Of a stretch of DNA of 11,486 nucleotides, positions 1 through 6,759 are shown piece by piece; position 1 is the first letter of the stretch; each line of letters opens with the position of its first letter. This DNA comes from Omnitrophica bacterium RIFOXYB12_FULL_50_7. Lineage in GTDB: Bacteria; Omnitrophota; Omnitrophia; Omnitrophales; Aquincolibacteriaceae. The notes under the pieces were generated by a model, which ran no database searches, was not told the DNA's origin, and saw nothing but the letters and a program-made list of their open reading frames with translations. The translations under genes were made by a program, and so were the position numbers. Location of the stretch: contig MHFU01000006.1 of assembly GCA_001804345.1 (NCBI GenBank), forward strand, positions 1 through 11,486. The letters run 5' to 3'.

Positions 1-1
1 C

Positions 2-751
2 GGAACAGTCACGCTCAACACCAACGCTGCCGCAGGATCTGATGCGAGCTTGACCAATTCACAGACCGCGTTGGATCTGGGTGCTTCTAACATTGGCGGC
101 GCCCTGACCATTGAGACTGATAGTGGTTCTATCACAGATTCAGGAGTGCTTACGGTGGGTGGGACATCCAATTTCACGACCAGCACCGCGAATGACGACA
201 TTACATTGGATCAGGTGAATTTGTTTACGGGAGCTGTGTCCTTGGCGACGAATGGTGCGACGGGGAATATCTCTGTTACGAACGTTGGTCAAGCGTTGGA
301 TTTGGGGACTGTGACCACGACCTTGGGCGGCACTCTTGCGATTGAGACAAACGTTGGAAGCATCACGGACAGTGGAGTGATCACCGCGAGCGGAACCTCG
401 AGTTTCACGACTACGACTGCCAACGATGATATTACGTTGGATCAGCTCTCTTCATATGCGGGGACTGTAAGCCTGAATACCAATGGCGCAACGGGCAATG
501 CGGAGATTTCGAATGCCCAGGTCGCTTTTGATTTGGGAGCTTCCACGGTAGGCGGTACTTTAACTATTGAAACTGATGCAGGTTCCATCACAGATAGTGG
601 AGTGGTTATGATAGGGGGCGCTTCCAGTTTTGCTACCACGACTCTTAATGATGATATTACCTTAAACAGTGGGCTTGCAGCTTCCGGAGCTATCACTTTA
701 AACACTACCGGACTTACGGGTAATGCAACGGTTGTAAACACGGTAGGAACA
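2..751 (+). repeat. Tandem 75-77-residue repeats in the autotransporter passenger
   Basis: Three consecutive units are clear: nt 68-292 (75 aa), 293-523 (77 aa) and 524-751 (76 aa). Each carries the same order of blocks: (A/F)DLG, then GG.L.IET, GSITDSGV, a NDDITL block, and an NG.TGN block. The residues before nt 68 match the tail of a unit, so the array continues upstream of the window. A decayed fourth unit follows 751 (TLAASTVGGNLDV). These are typical strands of a right-handed beta-helix passenger; homologous units allow copy number to change by recombination. Confidence 0.85.
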
Positions 752-3700
752 ACATTAGCGGCTTCAACGGTAGGCGGGAATTTAGATGTTAACAGCAGTA
801 ATAACAGCCTTGACGTCAATGGAGCCCTATCCACCGCAGCTGCAAATGGCACCATAGTGCTTAATGCCGGTACAAATACTCTTACCACGGCTGTTGCCGG
901 AACTATGAATGCGGGGACTGGTACGGTTACATTGACCGCGGATTCGATGGCTCTTTCCGGTGCTATAAACGGAACAGAAGATGTTACTCTCAAGACTGCG
1001 ACGGCTTCCAGGTCTATAGGCCTTGCCGGTGAAGCGGGTCTTCTTTCCATTAGCACGGCGGAGCTTGATCTGATCGCAAAGAATGCCGCGCGCACCATTA
1101 TCATTGGAGATGCTACGGCAGTTACCGGTTACACCGGTACTATTACGCTTGGCGCGTATAATTTTGGTGTTTCATCGCTAACTTTGAATTTTTTAAATGA
1201 CGGTGTCGCTAGCGGCGATGCCGTCTTTAATGGCACAACCACTGGGACTGGAGCCCTGACCATTAACGGCTCAGGCCAGACCACTACATTCAATGCCGAT
1301 CAGACTTGGGCTTCTCAAACTATCAGCGACGCTGTGGTTCTTGGAGGTAGTGGTGGAGCTGCGGCTACACCCGGCCGAGTCACATTAACTTCAACAGCGG
1401 GTAATCTCATTATTCAAACACCTGGAACCATCGAAGATGATGCTGTTGCCAGCAGTTTATATTTGGCGGCAACAGGCAATATCCAGGTCGATGGCGCAAT
1501 AGGCGGGACGACGGGGTTGGCCTATATTGACGCGGGGGGGGATGGTCTCAATATTACTTCCTCCGGCGGCAATGTTACTATTGATAATATCGGTGGCGCG
1601 GCCGCAGGCGTATCCGATAGTACGGTGGTCTCTGCTGCAAACACATTAACCTTAACCGGTACCACCTATAATACTGGGGGCTCCCAAGCTTACACAGGCA
1701 CGGTAGGAGGCATTGCCTTAAACGGTGGAGGGGCAACGACGTTTACTTCAACCGATGATGCAATCACTTTTAATAATGCGATGGGACTAGCTAACAGCGT
1801 GGATCTTGTGGTGACTTCGTCGGGTGGTGCAATTACCACTGGAACCATTGACGGTACTTCCAGCGAGACAGTCAACATTACTTCCACCGGCGGTACTACG
1901 AATACCGTAGCAGTCGGAGCGATCGGTACTCTTGCAGCTAATGGAATTCACTCAGTGGCTATCACAGCGCCCACAAGCATTACTCTTAATGGTAACATTA
2001 CCACCGACAATACGGCCGGTAATAGCGTGACCCTCACAGGTCCTGCAATCTTGGGAGCAGCTGTCACGGTTAATACTTCTGCTTCGACGGGAAATATTGA
2101 TTTTACCTCAACAGTAGTTAACGGCGGTAATCTGTTGACGATCAATAACACAGGTGTGAGCCTCGCTACGATCAGCGGCGTTATGAGTGGTTTAGGTGGT
2201 TTGACCAAGCTTGGGACGGGAACCCTTACTTTAGATGGCGTCAACACCTACACTGGGGCCACGACGGTCAATGCGGGGACGGTGAACTTGAATCAAAGTT
2301 TGACGACATCACTGCTGGGTTATTCAGGAGCGGGCATAGTGAACCTCGCAGACGGAATGAATATTTCTTCCGGGGCGATCACCACCACGGGGGTCGGAGT
2401 GGGAACCCTGAACTATCTTGGTGCATCGACGACCGGCGGGACCATTGGTACGGCGGTTAATCCCTTGGCCGCGGTCAATATCGAAAACGGCACTTTGACC
2501 ATGGATCACAATATCGCGGCGACGACAACGACCATCGATTCTGTAGCGGGTGGCGGGGTTGGAACTTTAACCGTGACTGGGCCTCGAACGATCACCGGTG
2601 ATTTGACATTTGCCAATGTCGGTGTGTTGAATCTCGGAGCAAATGCACTGACGCTTGGAGGAACAGGTATTTTCACTCAGGCCGCCGGGCAGACGATGAA
2701 CATGAGCATTGCGGCTCTTGGGACTTATGGCAATATCGCGGCTTCTGGGCTCGCGGCTGTTACAGGGGGGAACTTGAATGTAACGGTCGGACCTGTGTTT
2801 ATTCCTGGAGGAACTCTCTTTACAGTGATCGATGCCGCAGCGAGTCTGGCACCGCTCACGGCGCCGATCATTACGGATACCAGTCTTGTGGTTGGTTTTA
2901 ACGCGGATGTGACAAGTTCGCTCGGAGATCTTATTTTGGTCTCGACCCGCGCGAATCCCTACTACACGCTTGTGTCCGGCGGGAATAATCAGGCGGCGGC
3001 CGTGGCTCTTGAGAAGGCCGGCGAGGAAGGTCCGACGGGGGATATGCTCGCGGTTCTGACCACGCTTGATGGCATGGGCACGGCGAAGGAAATCAATGAT
3101 GCTATCGGGACGATGATCCCGGACGCGAGCGGCGGAGCGATGGAAGCCAGCCGTGCTTTGGCGAGTCAGGGTTTCGCGATGATTAGTAATCGTTTGGGCG
3201 GCGCACGAAGCGGTACGGCCTCGGGCGTCTCGGCCGGAGAAATGCTGAACGGTGTGGGTGTCTGGATCCAGGGTCTTGGGAGCAACATCATCCAGGATTC
3301 GCGCAAGGCGATCGAAGGATTCAGGGCGAATCTGTTCGGGACCACGATCGGCGCGGATAAAGTGCTTGATAACCATTATCGTGTAGGTCTCGCGGGTAGT
3401 TACGGTTGGGCAGGCGTTCGTTCCAAGCAGCCGGGGAGTCCGTCGGATAATATCAATAGCTACCAGGCGACGATCTACGGGAGTTTTGATTCCCTGGATC
3501 TTAATAAATCGCGCCAGGGCGGCAAGAAATCCTACGAGGCGGTGCGTAGCCAGGTTGAGAATTCCTGGTATGTGGACGGGATGGTGGGTTTCACGCAGAA
3601 TAATTACGACAGTCGCCGGGCGATCTGGCTAGGGTTGGATCATCGCGTCGCGAAGTCGGAACATTATGCCCAGCAGTATTCCACGAACTTTGAAGCGGGC

Positions 3701-4159
3701 TATAAATTCGTCTTCGAGGAAACGAAGAATCTTGAGGTAACACCGTTCGTGTCCTTGGGCTACAACTACCTCTACATGAACCAGTACAGCGAAGTGGGTG
3801 CCGGTGCGCTCAGCCTGAGGGTCGATGGTAAAGGCTTCCATCAACTGGAGCAAGGACTTGGGGTCAAGCTCGCGTATCCGATCGTGGCAAAGAAGGTGGG
3901 GACATTTATTCCTTCAGCCAAGGCGGCGTGGCTCTATGATTACATCGGGGACCGGTTCGAGACCCGGTCTTCTTTCACGGGGGGTGGACCTTCTTATGCT
4001 ACTCAGGCCGCCAAGCCTGCAAAGAGCGGGATGCTCTTTGGTACCGAGCTCGCGTTCCTGAACAAAGGGAACATGACAGTGACCGGGAACTGGGATATTG
4101 AGCTCAAAGACCAGTACATGAGCAATACCTATTACGGCACCGCTCGCTACGATTTCTAG
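2..4159 (+). CDS. Autotransporter (type Va secretion), beta-helical repeat passenger plus C-terminal beta-barrel; 5' partial
   Basis: Large surface or secreted protein that exports itself across the outer membrane. The frame is open to the first base of the window and the residues before the first possible start (TTG at 50) continue the repeat pattern, so the true start is upstream. About 1385 residues are visible. Numbering from the TTG: tandem Gly/Thr/Asn-rich repeats fill about 1-234; more divergent beta-strand repeats continue to about 700; a passenger-associated transport repeat (GGLTKLGTGTLTLDG then NTYTGATTVNAGT) is at nt 2177-2290; a linker with helical character is at about 950-1065; and an autotransporter beta-domain (Pfam PF03797 type) runs from GVGVWIQGLG at about 1068 to the end. 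The last residue is Phe, as expected for barrel recognition by Bam. I see no cysteine in the visible protein, usual for exported passengers. Leucine TTA codons cluster in the middle (see findings). The ligand or adhesion target cannot be read from the sequence. Confidence 0.95.
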   Translation, partial: GTVTLNTNAAAGSDASLTNSQTALDLGASNIGGALTIETDSGSITDSGVLTVGGTSNFTTSTANDDITLDQVNLFTGAVSLATNGATGNISVTNVGQALDLGTVTTTLGGTLAIETNVGSITDSGVITASGTSSFTTTTANDDITLDQLSSYAGTVSLNTNGATGNAEISNAQVAFDLGASTVGGTLTIETDAGSITDSGVVMIGGASSFATTTLNDDITLNSGLAASGAITLNTTGLTGNATVVNTVGTTLAASTVGGNLDVNSSNNSLDVNGALSTAAANGTIVLNAGTNTLTTAVAGTMNAGTGTVTLTADSMALSGAINGTEDVTLKTATASRSIGLAGEAGLLSISTAELDLIAKNAARTIIIGDATAVTGYTGTITLGAYNFGVSSLTLNFLNDGVASGDAVFNGTTTGTGALTINGSGQTTTFNADQTWASQTISDAVVLGGSGGAAATPGRVTLTSTAGNLIIQTPGTIEDDAVASSLYLAATGNIQVDGAIGGTTGLAYIDAGGDGLNITSSGGNVTIDNIGGAAAGVSDSTVVSAANTLTLTGTTYNTGGSQAYTGTVGGIALNGGGATTFTSTDDAITFNNAMGLANSVDLVVTSSGGAITTGTIDGTSSETVNITSTGGTTNTVAVGAIGTLAANGIHSVAITAPTSITLNGNITTDNTAGNSVTLTGPAILGAAVTVNTSASTGNIDFTSTVVNGGNLLTINNTGVSLATISGVMSGLGGLTKLGTGTLTLDGVNTYTGATTVNAGTVNLNQSLTTSLLGYSGAGIVNLADGMNISSGAITTTGVGVGTLNYLGASTTGGTIGTAVNPLAAVNIENGTLTMDHNIAATTTTIDSVAGGGVGTLTVTGPRTITGDLTFANVGVLNLGANALTLGGTGIFTQAAGQTMNMSIAALGTYGNIAASGLAAVTGGNLNVTVGPVFIPGGTLFTVIDAAASLAPLTAPIITDTSLVVGFNADVTSSLGDLILVSTRANPYYTLVSGGNNQAAAVALEKAGEEGPTGDMLAVLTTLDGMGTAKEINDAIGTMIPDASGGAMEASRALASQGFAMISNRLGGARSGTASGVSAGEMLNGVGVWIQGLGSNIIQDSRKAIEGFRANLFGTTIGADKVLDNHYRVGLAGSYGWAGVRSKQPGSPSDNINSYQATIYGSFDSLDLNKSRQGGKKSYEAVRSQVENSWYVDGMVGFTQNNYDSRRAIWLGLDHRVAKSEHYAQQYSTNFEAGYKFVFEETKNLEVTPFVSLGYNYLYMNQYSEVGAGALSLRVDGKGFHQLEQGLGVKLAYPIVAKKVGTFIPSAKAAWLYDYIGDRFETRSSFTGGGPSYATQAAKPAKSGMLFGTELAFLNKGNMTVTGNWDIELKDQYMSNTYYGTARYDF

Positions 4160-4172
4160 GTAAACAAGGAAT

Positions 4173-4226
4173 AAAGGGGACAGGCTGAATTACCCTGTAA
4201 TTATGCCTGTCCCCTTTTGTTTTTCT
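4173..4226 (+). terminator. Hairpin terminator after the autotransporter gene
   Basis: A 13-bp perfect inverted repeat (4173-4185 AAAGGGGACAGGC with 4205-4217 GCCTGTCCCCTTT) encloses a second 6-bp stem (4188-4193 with 4197-4202) and a 3-nt loop. It begins 13 nt after the stop codon and runs into a T-rich tract (4215-4226), the layout of a rho-independent terminator. The arms also resemble the ends of REP/MITE-type palindromes, so it may be a mobile repeat serving as a terminator. Confidence 0.8.
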
Positions 4227-4227
4227 C

Positions 4228-4256
4228 ACCCTGGCCACACCGGGTGTGGACAGGGT
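4228..4256. repeat. 29-bp palindromic repeat, copy A
   Basis: Arms 4228-4241 and 4243-4256 around a single G at 4242; 13 of 14 positions pair (mismatch 4234/4250), and bases 4227/4257 extend the dyad. It is the same sequence as the palindrome at 6584-6612 apart from one base. It lies 5 bp upstream of the -35 box of the lipoprotein gene, so it could be an operator or a dispersed palindromic element. Confidence 0.75.
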
Positions 4257-4261
4257 GCTTC

Positions 4262-4290
4262 TTGAGATGAAGGCTTATTTGTTTTATGAT
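4262..4290 (+). promoter_or_regulatory. Sigma70-like promoter of the lipoprotein hydrolase
   Basis: TTGAGA at 4262-4267 (5 of 6 with TTGACA) and TATGAT at 4285-4290 (5 of 6 with TATAAT) are separated by exactly 17 bp. The expected transcription start is about 4297-4298, at the ATG of the lipoprotein gene, so the message may be leaderless. Confidence 0.6.
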
Positions 4291-4297
4291 ACACGCC

Positions 4298-5158
4298 ATG
4301 AGAATACCCGTGCTTTTTCTACTCGCCGCATTTTCTTTCTCCCTTGCCGGTTGCTTGACCGTGCCGTCTTCTGGGGAACGTCTTTCCACAGCGGATACAA
4401 TCGCGCAAGAGGCTGGGTTTCACCGGGTTAAAGTTCGCACGGCCCCCTTTTTATTGACAACTTATTCGAAATCTCTGGAGCCCGGGAAAGAACTGCATGT
4501 CTATATCGAAGGGGACGGTTACGCCTGGGTGACACGCAATCGCGTCTCCGGGGACCCGACGCCACGTCGCCCCGTGGCGCTTGAGCTTGCGACTGAAGAC
4601 CCGTCGCCGAATGTGGTCTATCTTGCCCGGCCCTGCCAGTACACTTCCGTGGAAATGAATCCCGCCTGTGAGGAGGAAGCTTATTGGACGGACAAGAGAT
4701 TCTCGGAAGAAGTGATCGGTTCCATGAACCAGGCGGTCGACAAGTTCGTGAAAGACGCTCAAAGTTCCGGCGTTCATCTCATGGGTTATTCCGGAGGCGG
4801 CGCGGTGGCGGCACTTATTGCGGCAAGACGTCAGGATGTGAAAAGCCTACGCACGGTCGCGGGAAATCTTGATCCGAATGGTCTCAATGAATATCATGAA
4901 GTGAGCCCGCTTGACGATGCCTCACTTGATCCGATGGAAGTTGCCGGGAAGCTAAGCAACATTCCTCAGTATCATTTTACAGGATCTGATGATTCCGTGG
5001 TTCCGGCGATTCTCGCGAAGAATTATGCGGAGAGAGCAGGTCCGAGTGCGTGTGTTCATGTGGAGCGAGTGAGCGGCGCAGATCACGTGAATGGTTGGGT
5101 CGAAGCCTGGCCCCGGCTTTTGGCGCTCCCGCTTGATTGTTCTGCAACGGACAACTGA
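4298..5158 (+). CDS. Lipoprotein alpha/beta hydrolase
   Basis: Probable membrane-anchored serine hydrolase facing the periplasm. From ATG 4298 the protein has 286 residues and opens with a lipoprotein signal (MRIPVLFLLAAFSFSLAGC): a hydrophobic stretch, then lipobox LAGC with the acylated cysteine at residue 19. The hydrolase core shows the nucleophile elbow GYSGGG (Ser165), an acid region GSDDSVVP (Asp231/232) and ADHVNGW (His263), so a Ser-Asp-His triad is complete in the correct order. The block TVAGNLDP before the acid is typical of a family of bacterial lipoprotein hydrolases. An in-frame ATG at 4286 would add four residues, but it sits inside the -10 box and has only a distant AAGG (12 nt) as ribosome site. 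The last codons lie within a heptamer repeat array (5147-5174). Substrate (ester, lipid or peptide) cannot be inferred. Confidence 0.88.
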   Translation: MRIPVLFLLAAFSFSLAGCLTVPSSGERLSTADTIAQEAGFHRVKVRTAPFLLTTYSKSLEPGKELHVYIEGDGYAWVTRNRVSGDPTPRRPVALELATEDPSPNVVYLARPCQYTSVEMNPACEEEAYWTDKRFSEEVIGSMNQAVDKFVKDAQSSGVHLMGYSGGGAVAALIAARRQDVKSLRTVAGNLDPNGLNEYHEVSPLDDASLDPMEVAGKLSNIPQYHFTGSDDSVVPAILAKNYAERAGPSACVHVERVSGADHVNGWVEAWPRLLALPLDCSATDN

Positions 5159-5174
5159 CCACGGACCATGGACA
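5147..5174 (+). repeat. Heptamer array 1, left arm (4 x 7 bp)
   Basis: Four consecutive 7-bp units of consensus A(C/T)(G/T)GAC(A/C), for example ACGGACC at 5161-5167. The stop codon of the lipoprotein gene (5156-5158) lies inside it. The GAC cores are spaced exactly 7 nt apart and mirror the GTC cores of the array at 5205-5232. Confidence 0.7.
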
Positions 5175-5199
5175 AAAGAACCCTTTCGGGGATTTTTTT
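5175..5199. terminator. Possible bidirectional terminator between convergent genes
   Basis: A short stem CCC-TTTC-GGG (5181-5190) is followed by seven T (5193-5199) on the plus strand. On the minus strand the loop reads GAAA, a stable tetraloop, followed by TTCTTTTG. The GC stem is only 3 bp, with A/T pairs further out after two mismatches, so alone it is weak. It lies between the two heptamer arms, which could pair and strengthen it. Confidence 0.4.
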
Positions 5200-5204
5200 G
5201 CTTC

Positions 5205-5232
5205 AGTCTGTAGTCTGAGGTCTCCGGTCTGA
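5205..5232 (+). repeat. Heptamer array 1, right arm (4 x 7 bp)
   Basis: Four consecutive 7-bp units of consensus (A/G)GTCT(G/C)N, for example AGTCTGA at 5212-5218. It is an approximate reverse complement of the array at 5147-5174: all four GTC cores align symmetrically with the four GAC cores about position 5189.5. Confidence 0.7.
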
Positions 5233-5233
5233 T

Positions 5234-5274
5234 TTTGAAACCTCGTTCTTCATCGCGAAGAAAAAGGGCAGCGA
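5234..5274 (-). repeat. 41-bp direct repeat, copy 1 (duplicated 3' end of the MFS gene)
   Basis: Identical at 40 of 41 positions to 5352-5392, which encodes the C-terminal residues of the MFS transporter; the only difference is C/T within CAT(C/T)GCG. It lies outside the gene as a copy of its tail. Read in the MFS frame it would give an alternative C-terminus that stops within the heptamer array. Confidence 0.85.
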
Positions 5275-5282
5275 GCACCGAC

Positions 5283-5310
5283 GGAAAAATAATCGAGCAG
5301 TCCTTTTTCC
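5283..5310. repeat. Inverted repeat between the two 41-bp copies
   Basis: GGAAAAA (5283-5289) and TTTTTCC (5304-5310) form a perfect 7-bp dyad with a 14-nt loop, about 25 bp beyond the MFS stop codon. A second small dyad, CTTCT/AGAAG (5319-5334), lies closer to the stop. Either could help end MFS transcription; neither is a strong classical terminator. Confidence 0.4.
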
Positions 5311-5335
5311 ATCAAAGGCTTCTGCCAATAGAAGG

Positions 5336-6577
5336 CTAGCTAGTCGGGGTCTTTGAAACCTCGTTCTTCATTGCGAAGAAAAAGGGCAGCGAAGCAAGTT
5401 CCAGGGCCGCGACGCCTATCATGAGTGTCGGAAGTGAACGGTCATAGAGGAATCCCATCGCGACACCCCCCGCAAGCATCGCGAGGCCATAGGCAACGTT
5501 CAGGATACCGTAGCCCGTGCCGCGTTTTCTAAGAGGCGTAATATCCGCGATCGCGGACTTCATGATGGTCTCATGCCCTGCCATAACAATGCCCCAGAGA
5601 ATAATGCTCACGATGACGAGCCAGGGGATCGTCGTGAAGCAAAGGAACGGGATCACGGCCGAGAGGACCGGGATCATGAGCAGCGTTCCGATGCCGGCCC
5701 ATTCATGTTTCTGTTTTTCTTTCATCCGGTCGTAAAGTTTTCCGATTACAAGCGCCGCGGCGCCGTCGACACCCATGGCGATCGCGTAGAAAAGCGGGAT
5801 CTGAACGTCCGAAAGCACGTGTCGGGCTTTAAAATGATAAGCCATCAGGACAAAGCTGACAAAGCCTGTGGTGGCGAAGAAACTAAAGGCCGTGTAAAGC
5901 CAGAAGATCTTCGGGAGTTTTTCGGATTCATTCTTCGTGATCGTGGTTTCGAGCATTTCGGGGTTCGGAGTTTTCCAATAAGCGAAAAGAACGCAGGCCA
6001 TGAGGAAAAAGAAGGGGAGCCAAAGCAGGTGATAGCCCGCCTGATAATCCCGGAGGCCTTTTTCAGCCTGAGTGGTTCCCATGAAAGCGACAGTAAAAAG
6101 AAGGGGGCCAATGATCGCACCGACTTGGTCCATGGCTTCGTTCAGGCCGAAGCCGAAGCCTGTGCCGACCTGCTTGGTGGCTTGCGAGAGGATCGTGTCT
6201 TTGGCGGGGCTTCGGAGGGCCTTCCCGATCCGTTCCATCACGATCAAAAGTGCCGCGATCTTCCAGAAGCCGGTGAGAGCCAGGAGCGGGACACAGATAA
6301 GCATTCCGTAGCCCAGGATCGTGAAGAACCAGTAGGCCTTGGTTTTGTCCGAAAAATATCCTGACAAAAGTCGTATCCCGTAGCCAAGGAATTCGCCAAT
6401 GCCTGCGATAAAACCGACCGCGAGGGCATTCGCTCCAAGGACCTTGAGATACGGACCATTGACGCTCCGCGCCCCCTCGTAAATGATGTCCCCGAAAAGA
6501 CTTACGAGGCCGAAGAGCAGAATGAGTTGGAACGCTTTTTGCTTATTATGGGATGCAGAATCTCGAATATTTTCCAT
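5336..6577 (-). CDS. Major facilitator superfamily (MFS) transporter
   Basis: Inner-membrane secondary transporter of 413 residues, the usual size for a 12-helix MFS permease. Hydrophobic helices run throughout. The loop 2-3 signature is recognisable as GYFSDKTKAYW, followed later by the cytoplasmic block ERIGKALRSPAKDTILSQA, and the C-terminal half has the matching GKLYDRMKEK loop. An acidic start GDIIYEGARSVNGPYL lies in helix 1. I chose ATG 6577 (MENIRDSAS) over the longer open frame from 6664 because the extra 29 residues would be translated through the 29-bp palindrome and are not membrane-like. A weak ribosome site (AGGG) sits 8 nt before ATG 6577, inside the palindrome. It is convergent with the lipoprotein gene and divergent from the SLC1 symporter gene. 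Substrate unknown; family members include drug and metabolite exporters. Confidence 0.92.
   Translation of the reverse strand: MENIRDSASHNKQKAFQLILLFGLVSLFGDIIYEGARSVNGPYLKVLGANALAVGFIAGIGEFLGYGIRLLSGYFSDKTKAYWFFTILGYGMLICVPLLALTGFWKIAALLIVMERIGKALRSPAKDTILSQATKQVGTGFGFGLNEAMDQVGAIIGPLLFTVAFMGTTQAEKGLRDYQAGYHLLWLPFFFLMACVLFAYWKTPNPEMLETTITKNESEKLPKIFWLYTAFSFFATTGFVSFVLMAYHFKARHVLSDVQIPLFYAIAMGVDGAAALVIGKLYDRMKEKQKHEWAGIGTLLMIPVLSAVIPFLCFTTIPWLVIVSIILWGIVMAGHETIMKSAIADITPLRKRGTGYGILNVAYGLAMLAGGVAMGFLYDRSLPTLMIGVAALELASLPFFFAMKNEVSKTPTS
5352..5392 (-). repeat. 41-bp direct repeat, copy 2 (inside the MFS gene)
   Basis: Partner of 5234-5274, here coding for the C-terminal residues SLPFFFAMKNEVSK of the MFS protein. 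The two copies start 118 bp apart and are in the same orientation, so recombination between them would delete the present stop codon and the 77 bp between the copies. Confidence 0.85.
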
Positions 6578-6583
6578 GGTCGA

Positions 6584-6612
6584 ACCCTGTCCACACCGGG
6601 TGTGGACAGGGT
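6584..6612. repeat. 29-bp perfect palindrome, copy B, at the MFS start
   Basis: Perfect 14-bp arms (6584-6597 and 6599-6612; ACCCTGTCCACACC / GGTGTGGACAGGGT) around a central G. It ends 6 bp before the MFS ATG and contains that gene's only ribosome-site-like AGGG. In mRNA it could form a very stable hairpin hiding the site; in DNA it could be an operator. A weak minus-strand promoter (TTGATT-16-TAAACT, 6646-6619) lies just upstream. Confidence 0.8.
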
Positions 6613-6675
6613 GAATGAAGTTTACTGATTTTCGATGAGAAATCAAATAGAATGTGTGGTGCAAAGCACCGCAAC

Positions 6676-6703
6676 GGATGGCGGGATGCGGATGGCGGAG
6701 GGC
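6676..6703 (+). repeat. Heptamer array 2, left arm (4 x 7 bp)
   Basis: Four consecutive 7-bp units related to GGATGGC (6676, 6683, 6690 and 6697). It is separated by 16 bp from an inverted array at 6720-6747. The segment 6690-6702 pairs with 6726-6738 at 12 of 13 positions. Just upstream lies a small 7-bp dyad with an AAA loop (6656-6672). Confidence 0.75.
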
Positions 6704-6719
6704 GATGAACCTTTAGCGT

Positions 6720-6747
6720 CATCCACCCTCCACCATCCTCCATCCAA
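6720..6747 (+). repeat. Heptamer array 2, right arm (4 x 7 bp)
   Basis: Four consecutive 7-bp units related to CATCCAC (6720, 6727, 6734 and 6741), the reverse complement of the left-arm unit. It ends 12 nt before the symporter ATG and abuts its ribosome site (AGGA, 6748-6751), so hairpin formation by the two arms could affect translation. No convincing plus-strand promoter was seen between 6613 and 6675; TAGAAT (6648-6653) is the best -10 but lacks a good -35. Confidence 0.75.
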
Positions 6748-6759
6748 AGGAAAGGCATA

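Noticed and set aside
442..1104. Long minus-strand open frame inside the autotransporter gene
   Set aside because: It is antisense to a repetitive Thr/Gly-rich gene, whose composition naturally leaves the complement open. No domain-like sequence or ribosome site.
2567..3376. 269-codon minus-strand open frame
   Set aside because: Arg/His-rich, low-complexity translation antisense to the end of the passenger; no recognisable protein features.
5544..5557. Palindrome TCCGCGATCGCGGA and other GCGATCGC octamers (5778, 6946), like the cyanobacterial HIP1 motif
   Set aside because: All three lie in coding sequence as Ala-Ile-Ala with preferred codons GCG and ATC, so codon use explains them.
5573..6364. 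263-codon plus-strand open frame antisense to the MFS gene
   Set aside because: Highly charged, no hydrophobic core, and the opposite strand encodes a clear 12-helix transporter.
6578..6664. N-terminal extension of the MFS protein to ATG 6664
   Set aside because: It would be translated through the 29-bp palindrome, is not membrane-like, and a start with a nearby ribosome site exists at 6577.
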